A stretch of DNA of 11,919 nt from NCBI GenBank assembly GCA_003641415.1, contig QNAG01000073.1, forward strand, positions 1 to 11,919, in the 5' to 3' direction. Numbering within the stretch: the first letter of the stretch is position 1; each line of letters opens with the position of its first letter. Positions 1-6,976 of the stretch are shown piece by piece. Below the pieces are notes generated by a model. The model worked only from the letters and a program-made list of their open reading frames with translations. It was not told the DNA's origin and did not search any database. This DNA is from Candidatus Zixiibacteriota bacterium. Lineage in GTDB: Bacteria > Zixibacteria > MSB-5A5 > GN15 > FEB-12. Position numbers and translations under genes: made by a program.

Positions 1-3000
1 AGGAACTGCGGGAACGCATTCCAGTGACATCCAGTACACATGGGGTCCGCTGGCACAATCCAATCCTTCATATACTGAAGGACCTGAGAAGATCGCATAG
101 TCACCAGGACCGAGAGTAATTGTCAGCGTAGCGGTATCGCACTCGTCTCCGGTGGCATACGGTGCGATGTAACCGGTGAAGTTGTCACATTCATTGCTAC
201 CCGGTACGATCTGCTCCAGGAAGCCGGCGACAAACGGGAAACCACCGCAGAAAGTCAAAGTGACATCGTACCAATTGTCAAGTGTGAATTCATACCAGTC
301 AGTGTCACGGTAGTTGTCGCTACCATACAGGTAAGTACTGACCTCCGCACAGACAGTTTCACCACAACCGATAGAACCCCAAACCGGCGGGACGGAGTTG
401 CAGCCACCATTGGTTACGTCTTCCTCATTATCGCCAATGCAAGGCTCACCTTCAGGAGTAGATCCTGGAGGACACTCGACTACGCACTCTTCAGAGACCC
501 AGATGCTTAGCACACCAGGACCAGTGTTGGAGCTGTAACCGCCAACCTCGACGAGGTAGGAGTTACCGGCAATAACTGGAGTTACAACCGTTGACTGCAA
601 ATCTTTGAAGTCACAGTCTGAGTCGTCGTTACAGCCAAGCTCGGCGCCCAGAGGATCACAGGAACAACCGTCATAAACGGCCATTTTGGTATCATAGTCG
701 GAGCCACACAGGGTGATAGTAGCGTCACCGCTTTCAGTGGCTGTGTAACAGTACCAAATATTGGGGGATGTCAGGCATGTGCCGTCACCGTCGAAGGTAG
801 CTGCCTCAGTCGAGAACGGCAGGTCCATAACCTCGTTGATTGCAATGGCATCGGCACAGTCGTCGTTCTCAAGCGCTTCACAGGTTGTATCTGTAATGAA
901 CAGGTCAAACTCCGGAATACAATCTGGTGATGGCCATGTATCGACCATGAGATAGTACACACCCGGATCAAGGGAGACACAGGTCATTCTCTTAGGATCA
1001 GAGCTGTAACCTGTCTCGTAGTCAATGCAGTCATCATCGCTTGGACAGGAATTGAAAAGTCCCATGCCACTGTATGTCGTTCCTTTAGGATCGAGCGTGA
1101 AGTTGACTGTCATTGCAGAAGCAACTGTGATTTCATAAATTATGTCTTCACCACCATCGTAGTAACCCATGCAGGTGGCGTTATAGTCATCAATCCGGCC
1201 ACAAGTTGTCTGACCAAGATCGGAGGTGAAACCGGGGAGATCGACTTTAATCGGACTCAAACAGTTGTCACCTTCCTGCGTTTCACCCATTTCCTCAATA
1301 ATAATATCGAGATCGGGAATGCAGTCGGGTGTCGGCCAGGTATCGACGATTATGAAATAGCTTCCGGCAGTGAGACTCAAAGCCTGGATGGTGTGCGGAT
1401 CGCTACCAGAGTTAGTGCTGGAACCGATGCATGTACCACCATCATCCGGGCAACCATTGGAAATGGCAATACCGGTATAAGTCAAACCCTTGGGATCGAG
1501 GGTGATTTTGACATCCATATCATCAGCGAGATTGAGCTGAACAATCAGGTCCTCGCCACCATCGTAGGAACCAAGGCAGGTCTCGTTATAGTAATCCTGC
1601 CGACCACAAGTATATTGATTGGCAATAGTGTAGGGCAGATCGCCGGAGCCAATATTGACCACAAACGGATCCTCACAGGCATCACCCGGCGTAATCGGCG
1701 GACAGGCTACGCCTGTAACCTCGATCACATAGTCACCGGCGGCACCACTGCTTGCGTCAAGCATCACAGGGTAATAGTATGTACCAGCGCCAAGATGATC
1801 AAAGTAGATCCGCGGGTTGCCGTTGGCGCAATCAAAGTCATAGGTGGCGCCGCTGATCAATGATCCTTCCGAACAGGCACAGTCAGTAATCAGATTCAAC
1901 CAGCCGTTACCCCAGCCGTCGGGGCTGCCACAGTAAGTCAGGGTGATATCCATGCACTCTGTGATCTCGAAAGCGATCCAGACGTTCGGATAGTCACCAA
2001 AATACTGGCAGTATGTGTCATACGTAGCAGCTTCGTTGTTACCCATGAATGTATAAGGCAGAGCCTGCACGGTAGCGCCAGTGCACTCGTCGTTCTCGTC
2101 CGGAATCGGGCAAGGATTATCGACGCAGTTACCACCGTCCATCCATGAGCCGCCCACGCCTGTACAATACTCAAGCGTGACATCGTCTTCGCAAGTCGGG
2201 TTGAACGGGTCAGGACCGTAGCAACAGCGACCGGTCGCGGCCGCATCGTCGGTCAGGACAACATCATCCAGACCAAACAAGTCAGCATCTTCACCGTAAT
2301 ACTGGAAGCCAAGCGTGACACTTTGGCCAATGTAGGCGCTCATGTCAATCGTGGCCTGGGTCCAGGCAAATTCCGGATATCCGGCTCCTTCTACGTCAGA
2401 ATCCCACACCAGGTTGAAAGTAACGCCGTCAGTTGCGACATAGACTTTAAACTCGTGCGGATAGGAATATCCTTTCAGGAACCAGAACTCACATCTGATA
2501 TCCGAGGTCGCCGAAGTCAGGTCGGCTGTCGGGGAAATCATCCATTCGTCCTGAATGTATCCCGCAGCGTGCCAGGTAACCAGGGCAGCCTGTGTACCGC
2601 CACCAGAGTAGGTGCCCAAAAAGAAACCATAGCCGGGGTCGGTGTTGACCGTATCCCAACCGACTGGCGGCATATCTTCAGCTTCGAAGTCTTCGCTGAA
2701 GTAGATCGAACCAGGGTTGTACCTAGTTATGGGATGACCGGCAATATTGGCCACACCTTTGTGGTTGTCACGAGTAGCGTAGGCTTCTTTAGTAACAACA
2801 GCTTCAGCCTCCCCTTCTTCTTCAGCAGCTATCTTGGCTGCGATTTCTTCCTCCATAGCCCATTTGGCGGCCAGGTCAGCAGAAATCGGAGCCTGAGTAG
2901 CAGTGCTGCGAAGGGCATTTTCTTGAGCCTGAGCTTCAGCTTTCTCCTGTTCAGGGGAAATGTCGCTGAAAGCTATTGCTCCAAAAGCCAGAATAGAAAG

Positions 3001-3042
3001 AGCGATTACAAGAACTGGAATCAGCTTTCTCCAATTTAGCAT
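1..3042 (-). CDS. Secreted Cys-rich multidomain surface protein (adhesin-like), C-terminus outside window
   Basis: The frame is open without a stop from ATG at 3042 to base 1 (1014 codons), so the gene is partial at its 3' end. A Shine-Dalgarno GAGAGAGGT lies 5 nt before the ATG; the ATG just upstream is in a frame that stops at once. Residues 1-24 are a signal peptide (Arg-Lys, then a hydrophobic core ending AIA). Residues 27-90 are rich in Ala and Glu. Residues 115-266 resemble a cleaved-adhesin/choice-of-anchor-J (MAM-like) beta-sandwich, starting FSEDFE and ending GLDDVVL. A PPC-like module with paired Cys follows (about 310-450), then two tandem 140-residue modules (455-594, 595-734), another PPC-like module (about 735-855, motif LCGSDYDTKMAVYDGC) and a module with NGGCNS and RDTDWYE (about 875-1014). 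Many Cys occur in pairs, suggesting disulfides. I infer an exported surface or matrix protein binding glycan or protein; the ligand is unknown and any sorting domain would lie off-window. Confidence 0.88.
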   Translation of the reverse strand, partial: MLNWRKLIPVLVIALSILAFGAIAFSDISPEQEKAEAQAQENALRSTATQAPISADLAAKWAMEEEIAAKIAAEEEGEAEAVVTKEAYATRDNHKGVANIAGHPITRYNPGSIYFSEDFEAEDMPPVGWDTVNTDPGYGFFLGTYSGGGTQAALVTWHAAGYIQDEWMISPTADLTSATSDIRCEFWFLKGYSYPHEFKVYVATDGVTFNLVWDSDVEGAGYPEFAWTQATIDMSAYIGQSVTLGFQYYGEDADLFGLDDVVLTDDAAATGRCCYGPDPFNPTCEDDVTLEYCTGVGGSWMDGGNCVDNPCPIPDENDECTGATVQALPYTFMGNNEAATYDTYCQYFGDYPNVWIAFEITECMDITLTYCGSPDGWGNGWLNLITDCACSEGSLISGATYDFDCANGNPRIYFDHLGAGTYYYPVMLDASSGAAGDYVIEVTGVACPPITPGDACEDPFVVNIGSGDLPYTIANQYTCGRQDYYNETCLGSYDGGEDLIVQLNLADDMDVKITLDPKGLTYTGIAISNGCPDDGGTCIGSSTNSGSDPHTIQALSLTAGSYFIIVDTWPTPDCIPDLDIIIEEMGETQEGDNCLSPIKVDLPGFTSDLGQTTCGRIDDYNATCMGYYDGGEDIIYEITVASAMTVNFTLDPKGTTYSGMGLFNSCPSDDDCIDYETGYSSDPKRMTCVSLDPGVYYLMVDTWPSPDCIPEFDLFITDTTCEALENDDCADAIAINEVMDLPFSTEAATFDGDGTCLTSPNIWYCYTATESGDATITLCGSDYDTKMAVYDGCSCDPLGAELGCNDDSDCDFKDLQSTVVTPVIAGNSYLVEVGGYSSNTGPGVLSIWVSEECVVECPPGSTPEGEPCIGDNEEDVTNGGCNSVPPVWGSIGCGETVCAEVSTYLYGSDNYRDTDWYEFTLDNWYDVTLTFCGGFPFVAGFLEQIVPGSNECDNFTGYIAPYATGDECDTATLTITLGPGDYAIFSGPSVYEGLDCASGPHVYWMSLECVPAVP
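841..1680 (-). repeat. Two tandem ~140-residue modules inside the surface protein
   Basis: Reading the minus strand, 1680-1261 and 1260-841 encode homologous units. Both contain, in order, TCGR followed by an Asp-Tyr-rich stretch, YDGGED, TLDPKG, and VDTWPSPDCIPEFD or VDTWPTPDCIPDLD. The DTWP motifs are 402 bases (134 codons) apart, and the TCGR-to-DTWP spacing differs by a few residues. Protein similarity is clear but the DNA has diverged, so this is an old internal duplication rather than a recent one. Confidence 0.85.
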
Positions 3043-3081
3043 AGCATACCTCTCTCAAATTTAAGGATAGTTACTCAATCG

Positions 3082-3119
3082 TGAGGGCAAAGCGGGATAA
3101 CCCCTCCAATTTACCCTCA
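3082..3119 (-). promoter_or_regulatory. Possible structured 5' leader hairpin of the surface-protein mRNA
   Basis: On the minus strand TGAGGG (3119-3114) can pair with CCCTCA (3087-3082), and GGG/CCC inside the loop can pair again. It lies about 40 nt before the start codon, within the leader expected from the promoter at 3223-3252. It does not match a riboswitch class I recognise; a 6-bp stem may also be chance. Confidence 0.25.
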
Positions 3120-3222
3120 GTGGACTACAAAAGACCAATCCTCCTTCCTGCTTCACAACGGTTAAAGGTCAACTGGTGAGAAAAACTCTTAACTAAATAA
3201 GTAAACGCTCGTAATCATGATT

Positions 3223-3252
3223 ATTATATTAATGAACTACCCAATTACCCAA
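3223..3252 (-). promoter_or_regulatory. Probable sigma-70-type promoter of the surface-protein gene
   Basis: On the minus strand a perfect TATAAT (3228-3223) follows TTGGGT (3252-3247) by 18 bp. The -35 box matches only 3 of 6 consensus bases and sits in a tandem 8-mer, TTGGGTAA then TTGGGTAG (3252-3237). Transcription would begin near 3216 and give a leader of about 170 nt. The position and perfect -10 box support it; the surrounding AT richness lowers confidence. Confidence 0.4.
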
Positions 3253-3499
3253 TGATATCAAAAAAAGACTCAACATCGGTTGAAACTTTAAACTTATAGA
3301 GTTGTATAACAAGTCTTAATACAATAAACTCTCATTAATAGAAAAAGTCAAGGTAAAACTGCAATTTGTTAATGCTGGACTGGTGTTTCTATCAACCCCG
3401 CAGTAAAAAGTAACTCTCTTTCGCATTCATTCGCATTCAACTCTGCGGAATCTTTCTCAAAAATTTCTTTCATCGATAATGCGAAATTGTTAAAACAAA

Positions 3500-3528
3500 T
3501 TGATGCTGGTAGCTTTTTTTTGTATATC
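3500..3528 (+). promoter_or_regulatory. Candidate promoter of the SDR gene
   Basis: TTGATG (3500-3505) and TATATC (3523-3528) are separated by 17 bp. Each box matches 4 of 6 consensus bases. The predicted start near 3535 gives a leader of about 40 nt before the ATG at 3576. Confidence 0.33.
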
Positions 3529-3575
3529 AAAGTAAAAATTTGCAGGTTTAGCATTAATGACGATAGGCAACTACA

Positions 3576-4616
3576 ATGTCCTTGCTTAAAAAAAGAATCC
3601 TGATTACAGGCGCTTCCGGGTCACTGGGTAAACAACTCATATATGAACTACATCGAAGAGGTATCAAACCGATAGCGCATGTTCGAGAAACTTCCGATTG
3701 CAAATATATCGATTCTCTGGGACTGGAGAAGCGAGTTGCAGATTTACGTATCCCCGAGCAAATTCCGGAGTTAGTAAAAAATATCGACGTTGTAATCCAT
3801 ACCGCGGCATGGGTTAATTTCCGTCAGGATCGCTCTGATGAGTTTACCGAAATCAACACTACCGCAGCGAGTAATCTATTTCTGGCTACCCAGAAAGCTG
3901 GTGTTAAGCGATTCCTTCATGTCTCAACTGTTGCCGCAATCGCCGCTTTGCACAGAAAGTCAGATATAATAAACGGTGGAGTGGGAGCGCCAATTAAAGT
4001 AACGGAAAAAAATAAATTCAATCTTGGACACCTTCACATTCCCTATATCCGAAGCAAGCATGCTGCTGAGGTCGAGCTTGGAAGGATAGCGGCTGAAGGG
4101 GGAACCGAGCTGGTAATTGTTAACCCTTCGATAATTGTGGCGCCCTCTCGAACCGGTGATGATCGCAGCAAAGCGCTCAAAGCTTTTAGCCGGTGGTTTA
4201 TGCCCGATTTCACCAACCGCGTGAATCTGGTTGATATCCGCGATGTTGCTCCGGCTATCATTAATGCGGTCGAGGGAGGTCGGCCCGGAGAACGCTATAT
4301 TCTTGCAGGGGACAATGTTACAGTTCGCGAACTGACTCTGGCTGTCTCGTCGATTCTGGGGAAAATGCCGCATCTGATCAGGCTGCCCTGGTGGTTCCTT
4401 AACATTGCCGCTCGTTTTTCAGTTATGCTTAGTACGCTTCGACGAGGCAAAGTCTCATTCTATCCCGACCTTGTTGAACTGCTAAAATACGATTGGTCGT
4501 ACTCGTCAATGAAAGCCCGTCGAGAACTCGGTTTTTCCAACCGCTCTCTGGTAGTCACACTTAATGATCTCTTAGGCAATTCTTTCACCGGCACTTATAT
4601 GAAGCCAGAGAATTAA
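3576..4616 (+). CDS. Extended short-chain dehydrogenase/NAD-dependent epimerase-like protein (HpnA / 3-beta-HSD-like)
   Basis: A 346-residue cytoplasmic protein with the extended-SDR layout. The Rossmann nucleotide-binding motif TGASGSLG is at 11-18, after beta-strand RILI. The dinucleotide-side motif HTAA is at 75-78, catalytic Ser is S117 in HVSTVA, and catalytic Tyr and Lys are Y157 and K161 in YIRSK. NPS follows at 183-185 and the substrate-side VDIRDVA at 219-225. This order is typical of the group containing HpnA-type sugar epimerases, dihydroflavonol-4-reductase-like enzymes and 3-beta-hydroxysteroid dehydrogenases, so an NAD(P)-dependent reductase or epimerase role is well supported but the substrate is not. 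A hydrophobic C-terminal stretch (about 268-286, PWWFLNIAARF) could touch the membrane. The ATG has only a weak upstream AGG. It is monocistronic and convergent with the receiver gene, so context does not assign a pathway. No hopanoid genes are nearby. Confidence 0.9.
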   Translation: MSLLKKRILITGASGSLGKQLIYELHRRGIKPIAHVRETSDCKYIDSLGLEKRVADLRIPEQIPELVKNIDVVIHTAAWVNFRQDRSDEFTEINTTAASNLFLATQKAGVKRFLHVSTVAAIAALHRKSDIINGGVGAPIKVTEKNKFNLGHLHIPYIRSKHAAEVELGRIAAEGGTELVIVNPSIIVAPSRTGDDRSKALKAFSRWFMPDFTNRVNLVDIRDVAPAIINAVEGGRPGERYILAGDNVTVRELTLAVSSILGKMPHLIRLPWWFLNIAARFSVMLSTLRRGKVSFYPDLVELLKYDWSYSSMKARRELGFSNRSLVVTLNDLLGNSFTGTYMKPEN

Positions 4617-4648
4617 CACTTTATTGAAAAATAATATCTAGAGAAGAT

Positions 4649-4670
4649 AAAAAAACAGGCTCAAGCCTGG
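4649..4670 (-). terminator. Candidate intrinsic terminator, minus strand
   Basis: On the minus strand CAGGC-TTGA-GCCTG is followed directly by seven T (4655-4649). It points the right way to end the receiver-domain gene whose stop is at 4865, but lies about 195 nt downstream of it, on the far side of the MITE-like repeat. The stem might also stop leftward readthrough into the SDR gene. The stem is short (5-6 bp). Confidence 0.45.
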
Positions 4671-4834
4671 GACTTGTTGAAAAAGTATCCTAAGTGCAAG
4701 TTTGTTGAGAGTGCGGTTTTGAGAACGGGCGACGTAAAGCCGCTCGCTGCGCGGTTTTCAATCCCCTCCCGCACAGGGCTGAGGGCTTGTCTCCGCCCCC
4801 ATAGTGATGCTGACTGGAGTTTATCAACAGGCCC
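4671..4834. mobile_element. MITE-like repeat, copy 1
   Basis: A 164-bp non-coding element with a second copy at 6977-7140. The left end GACTTGTTGA is an imperfect inverted repeat of the right end TCAACAGGCCC. The first 71 bases (4673-4743) differ from copy 2 at only two positions; the rest is more diverged but has the same overall length. An internal hairpin (CTGCGCGG at 4747 with CCGCACAG at 4769) is kept in both copies. CCTGG stands immediately on each side (4666-4670 and 4835-4839), a possible target-site duplication. No transposase is encoded. The frames crossing it give similar short peptides in both copies only because the DNA is repeated. Confidence 0.72.
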
Positions 4835-4864
4835 CCTGGTTTTGATGAATACTTCATGGAAAGG

Positions 4865-5233
4865 TTAGTTTTCCACGTACTTAGCTAGTATTTGATTCAT
4901 ACGCGAACTCATTTTCGTATTGGCAAGCACTTCGGTTGCTCCCGCTGTTCTGGCTGCTTTCATTTGGTCTTTTAGCACTTTGGGAGAGTAACAGACAATC
5001 GGTATCTCTTTTGTAGCGCCATAAGAACGCAGCTTATTGATCAACGATGGCGCCTCGATACCGTTAAGATTAAGATCAATGATTATCAGATCAGGACGTA
5101 ATTCGTGAGCCTTTGAGAAAATTTCGTCCGATCTAATAGCTTTAATTCCCTCAGCTTCCCAATTATCTAAACAAGTCATGATCTTCGATGTAAAGATCAT
5201 ATTATTTGCTGCGATAATTACCTTTTTGCTCAT
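4865..5233 (-). CDS. Stand-alone receiver-domain (REC-like) protein with degenerate acidic pocket
   Basis: A 122-residue single-domain protein with the alternating beta/alpha pattern of CheY-like receivers. Beta-1 is KVIIAAN, beta-3 is DLIIIDLNL with the probable phospho-acceptor D53, beta-4 is IPIVCYS with S83 at the conserved Thr/Ser site, and GATEVL lies near beta-5. The acidic pair that normally follows beta-1 and binds magnesium is replaced by Ala-Asn-Asn (about 9-11), and the conserved Lys-Pro after beta-5 is replaced by Asn-Thr-Lys (105-107). Such changes suggest a pseudo-receiver or one not switched by ordinary phosphotransfer (inference). No output domain and no histidine kinase is adjacent. 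The ATG at 5233 has AAAGG only 3 nt upstream, which is close spacing. Gene end and the SDR gene are convergent around the MITE-like repeat. Confidence 0.8.
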   Translation of the reverse strand: MSKKVIIAANNMIFTSKIMTCLDNWEAEGIKAIRSDEIFSKAHELRPDLIIIDLNLNGIEAPSLINKLRSYGATKEIPIVCYSPKVLKDQMKAARTAGATEVLANTKMSSRMNQILAKYVEN

Positions 5234-5621
5234 ATGCCTTTAATCCGTTACTTAGTAATCCCTTTTTCTACCTCAGTATGAGCTTCCCAGCTATACTTAA
5301 CTATATTTAATATACACAATTAAATGCGAAAAGCAAATTTAGGAGCAGGAAAAAGTAACAAACAACATTCTTTCCATGGAAGTCATTGATAATAACGCCG
5401 TTACAAGTCGACATCCCGAAAGCCATTATTTCAACTTTAAGGTAACTACCGGACTATGAACCATTTTTTGTTGATTCGTTTCGAGTTTGATTTTTCTTTC
5501 CTAAGATAAAAAGGATTCTATTAGGATAAAACACCACGATCTTACGGCTGCCAATATGACAGGTTAAGATATTGTAATGTTGATTTGGTTTTGGGTTTGC
5601 AGATAACAAGGAGAATTCGCT
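5234..5621. other. Divergent intergenic region between the receiver and deacetylase-like genes
   Basis: No gene is supported here. The part near 5290-5340 is AT-rich and offers overlapping minus-strand promoter candidates: TTGTGT (5319-5314) with TATAGC (5295-5290) at 18 bp, or TTGCTT with TATATT. A perfect 10-bp palindrome TTCCATGGAA at 5372-5381 could be an operator but may be chance. Plus-strand promoter signals for the deacetylase gene are not clear; TGTAAT at 5573-5578 lacks a good -35 box. Confidence 0.5.
5608..5613 (+). promoter_or_regulatory. Ribosome binding site that fixes a TTG start
   Basis: AAGGAG lies 8 nt before TTG at 5622. There is no in-frame ATG before the signal peptide, and the reading from TTG gives a Lys/Arg-containing N-region followed directly by the hydrophobic core. 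This makes TTG the best start. Confidence 0.8.
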
Positions 5622-6557
5622 TTGACAATCAGGAGTAACTGCAAAATTTCAAGTTTTACTGTTGGCATCATAATCTTCCTTTTCATTCTTGTTTTCGTTG
5701 TTCCGGGTGATGTTAGCGCAACTGATAAAAAACATAAGTCCAGCAAGCAAACGGTGAAGAAAGAAATATGCATTAGTTTCAACGAACTGCCGGTAGCTGA
5801 ATCGTTTGCTGAAGAAGACCCCGAACTTGTCATGCGACCCATTCTCGATACACTCAACGCACACAAGGTTCGTGCGGTAGGATTTGTAGTCGGTCACAGC
5901 ATTGGTAAAGCTTATGATCTTTTTGGTGAATGGTTAAACTCAGGACATCGTCTTGGAAGTATTACATATTCTCATTCCGATTTTCATGAGATGGGCATAG
6001 AGCAGTTCATTAAAGACATAAAGGCTGGAGCAGAGGCATTGGAGACAATGCTATCAGGGTTTGGACATAAGCCGAGATTTTTTCGCTATCCTTTTCTTCA
6101 CTACGGCAAGGATGTTAACTCCCGTCGGCAGGTGTCATTATTCCTTGAGGATCGCAATATCGTGGTAGTTCACACCACTGTGGTTGTGGAGGATTATCTT
6201 CACAATCTCGGGTTGCAAAAATTAGGCTCTGTCCCGGATTCCGCTGCTCTTGACCAGTTGCTAAATGAGTATGTCAATCATGTACTGGACCAGATCGAGG
6301 AAGCTGAAGCGTTATCGAAGAAGCTATTGGGGCGAAATTGTTGTCACATTCTGCAACTTAGCGCCAATCGCCTGAACGCTTTGTTTCTGGGGGAGATGCT
6401 AACAGCTATCAGTAAGGCCGGATATTCCTTTGTGACTGTTGACCACGCTCTTAAAGATCCTGTGTACACTACTCCCCAGGCATACTTCGGCACACGGGGG
6501 GTTGGGTACCTTGACATGATTGATCAATCCGACCCCGATCTGTTGCCCGCCCGGTAG
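5622..6557 (+). CDS. Secreted polysaccharide-deacetylase-like protein (NodB/CE4 fold) with altered catalytic motifs
   Basis: A 311-residue protein starting at TTG, with an N-terminal signal peptide or anchor (about 13-29) and then a NodB-homology domain. CE4 motif 1, normally TFDDGP, reads SFNELP (52-57): the catalytic-base Asp is Asn and the metal-ligand Asp is Glu. Motif 2 is intact as HSDFH (118-122), giving the two metal His. Motif 3 is RYPF (155-158). Motif 4 is only suggested by VEDY (189-192). Motif 5, usually LxLH, reads LQLSANRLNA, with Ser248 in place of His. The C-terminal DHALKDPVY resembles a group of exported deacetylases known in Proteobacteria, which have a LHANxLNA motif. CE4 enzymes remove acetyl groups from peptidoglycan or other polysaccharides; here metal binding may persist, but normal catalysis looks doubtful. 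It is monocistronic, with the tRNA downstream. Confidence 0.85.
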   Translation: MTIRSNCKISSFTVGIIIFLFILVFVVPGDVSATDKKHKSSKQTVKKEICISFNELPVAESFAEEDPELVMRPILDTLNAHKVRAVGFVVGHSIGKAYDLFGEWLNSGHRLGSITYSHSDFHEMGIEQFIKDIKAGAEALETMLSGFGHKPRFFRYPFLHYGKDVNSRRQVSLFLEDRNIVVVHTTVVVEDYLHNLGLQKLGSVPDSAALDQLLNEYVNHVLDQIEEAEALSKKLLGRNCCHILQLSANRLNALFLGEMLTAISKAGYSFVTVDHALKDPVYTTPQAYFGTRGVGYLDMIDQSDPDLLPAR

Positions 6558-6648
6558 TCCTGTATAAAATGGGAACTGCCTTTGAAGAGGTTATAATTTA
6601 TTCGCTGGCTAAGCAAAGTTGTAATTCACATTCGTTGTTGTCTGACAT

Positions 6649-6668
6649 GGATCCCATGAAATGGGTCC
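6649..6668. repeat. Short inverted repeat downstream of the deacetylase-like gene
   Basis: GGATCCCAT and ATGGGTCC are separated by GAA and pair with one bulged T. No T-run follows on either strand, so a terminator call is weak. The rest of 6558-6776 contains no gene I can support; a small frame at 6569-6820 runs through the tRNA. Confidence 0.4.
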
Positions 6669-6776
6669 AAATCAAAAACAACTTGGCAAAATTGGTGATA
6701 ATCGTTATTGTAATAACCGCGATGACCGAAGCATGGTCAGGCTATAGGTTTGGCAATGTTCGGGTTGATTGTACAT

Positions 6777-6849
6777 GGGGCAGTAGCTCAGTTGGGAGAG
6801 CGCAACGTTCGCAACGTTGAGGTCGTCGGTTCGATCCCGATCTGCTCCA
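6777..6849 (+). tRNA. tRNA-Ala (anticodon CGC)
   Basis: A complete 73-nt cloverleaf. The acceptor stem GGGGCAG/CTGCTCC has a G3-U70 wobble pair, the main alanine identity element. The D-stem is GCTC/GAGC, the anticodon stem CAACG/CGTTG is perfect, and the loop TTCGCAA places CGC at positions 34-36, reading codon GCG. The T-arm is GTCGG-TTCGATC-CCGAT and the discriminator is A73. The 3' CCA is not encoded; seven T (6850-6856) follow directly and could help termination. Confidence 0.97.
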
Positions 6850-6872
6850 TTTTTTTATATTGTGGTGACGAC

Positions 6873-6900
6873 TGGATTCCCTGCTTTCGTAGGAATGACA
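6873..6900. repeat. Palindromic repeat, TGGATTCC...GGAATGACA type, copy 1
   Basis: ATTCC and GGAAT form the outer stem, with TGC/GTA pairing inside after one bulged base. It matches 7832-7859 at nearly every position, and the differences keep the stem (G-C in one copy, G-U in the other). Repeats of this kind, TGGATTCC-palindrome-GGAATGACA, are common between genes in many bacteria. Confidence 0.75.
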
Positions 6901-6904
6901 GGTA

Positions 6905-6938
6905 GAAAGTAGGGTGGAACCCCTTGGCGGTTCCGCCA
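6905..6938. repeat. Palindromic repeat, GAAAGTAGGG...TTGGYGGTTCYGCCA type, copy 1
   Basis: GGTGGAACC (6913-6921) and GGTTCCGCC (6929-6937) form a 9-bp stem with one G-U pair around a short loop. A related but more decayed copy is at 7700-7734. In both places the unit stands among other short palindromes; here it directly follows a GGAATGACA palindrome. Confidence 0.65.
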
Positions 6939-6976
6939 TTGTACAAGACTACGTGCTCATGGATCCCGCAGCAAGC

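Larger units (their letters stand above)
3043..3575. other. AT-rich divergent intergenic region
   Basis: This spacer separates the diverging surface-protein and SDR genes. It has no convincing gene: a 61-codon minus-strand frame at 3369-3554 has no ribosome binding site and no recognisable protein. It holds a probable leader and promoter for the minus-strand gene and a candidate promoter for the plus-strand gene, listed separately. A weaker plus-strand pair, TTGAAA at 3280 and TATAAC at 3305, has a 19-bp gap and is not called. Confidence 0.7.

Noticed and set aside
1393..1863. 156-codon plus-strand open frame
   Set aside because: It lies entirely opposite the continuous minus-strand surface-protein frame, which has a signal peptide, repeats and domain motifs; this frame has none.
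2323..3039. 238-codon plus-strand open frame
   Set aside because: It is antisense to the N-terminal part of the surface protein. Its Phe/Ser-rich end is the reverse of the Glu/Ala-rich codons of the real gene.
3082..3119. Possible cyclic-di-GMP riboswitch, because of AGGGCAAAGC on the plus strand
   Set aside because: The similarity is on the strand opposite the gene it would control, and the rest of the riboswitch core is missing.
3369..3554. Small minus-strand frame in the divergent spacer
   Set aside because: No ribosome binding site, no recognisable protein, and it overlaps the candidate SDR promoter.
4674..4868. Short peptide-coding frame, similar to one at 6924-7148
   Set aside because: The peptide similarity comes from the DNA repeat itself. 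The changes hit all codon positions, there is no ribosome binding site, and the element has inverted ends and hairpins typical of non-coding repeats.
6649..6668. Terminator of the deacetylase-like gene
   Set aside because: The stem has a bulge and no T-run follows, so it is recorded only as an inverted repeat.
6569..6820. 83-codon plus-strand frame after the deacetylase-like gene
   Set aside because: It runs through most of the tRNA-Ala gene and has no plausible ribosome binding site or protein features.
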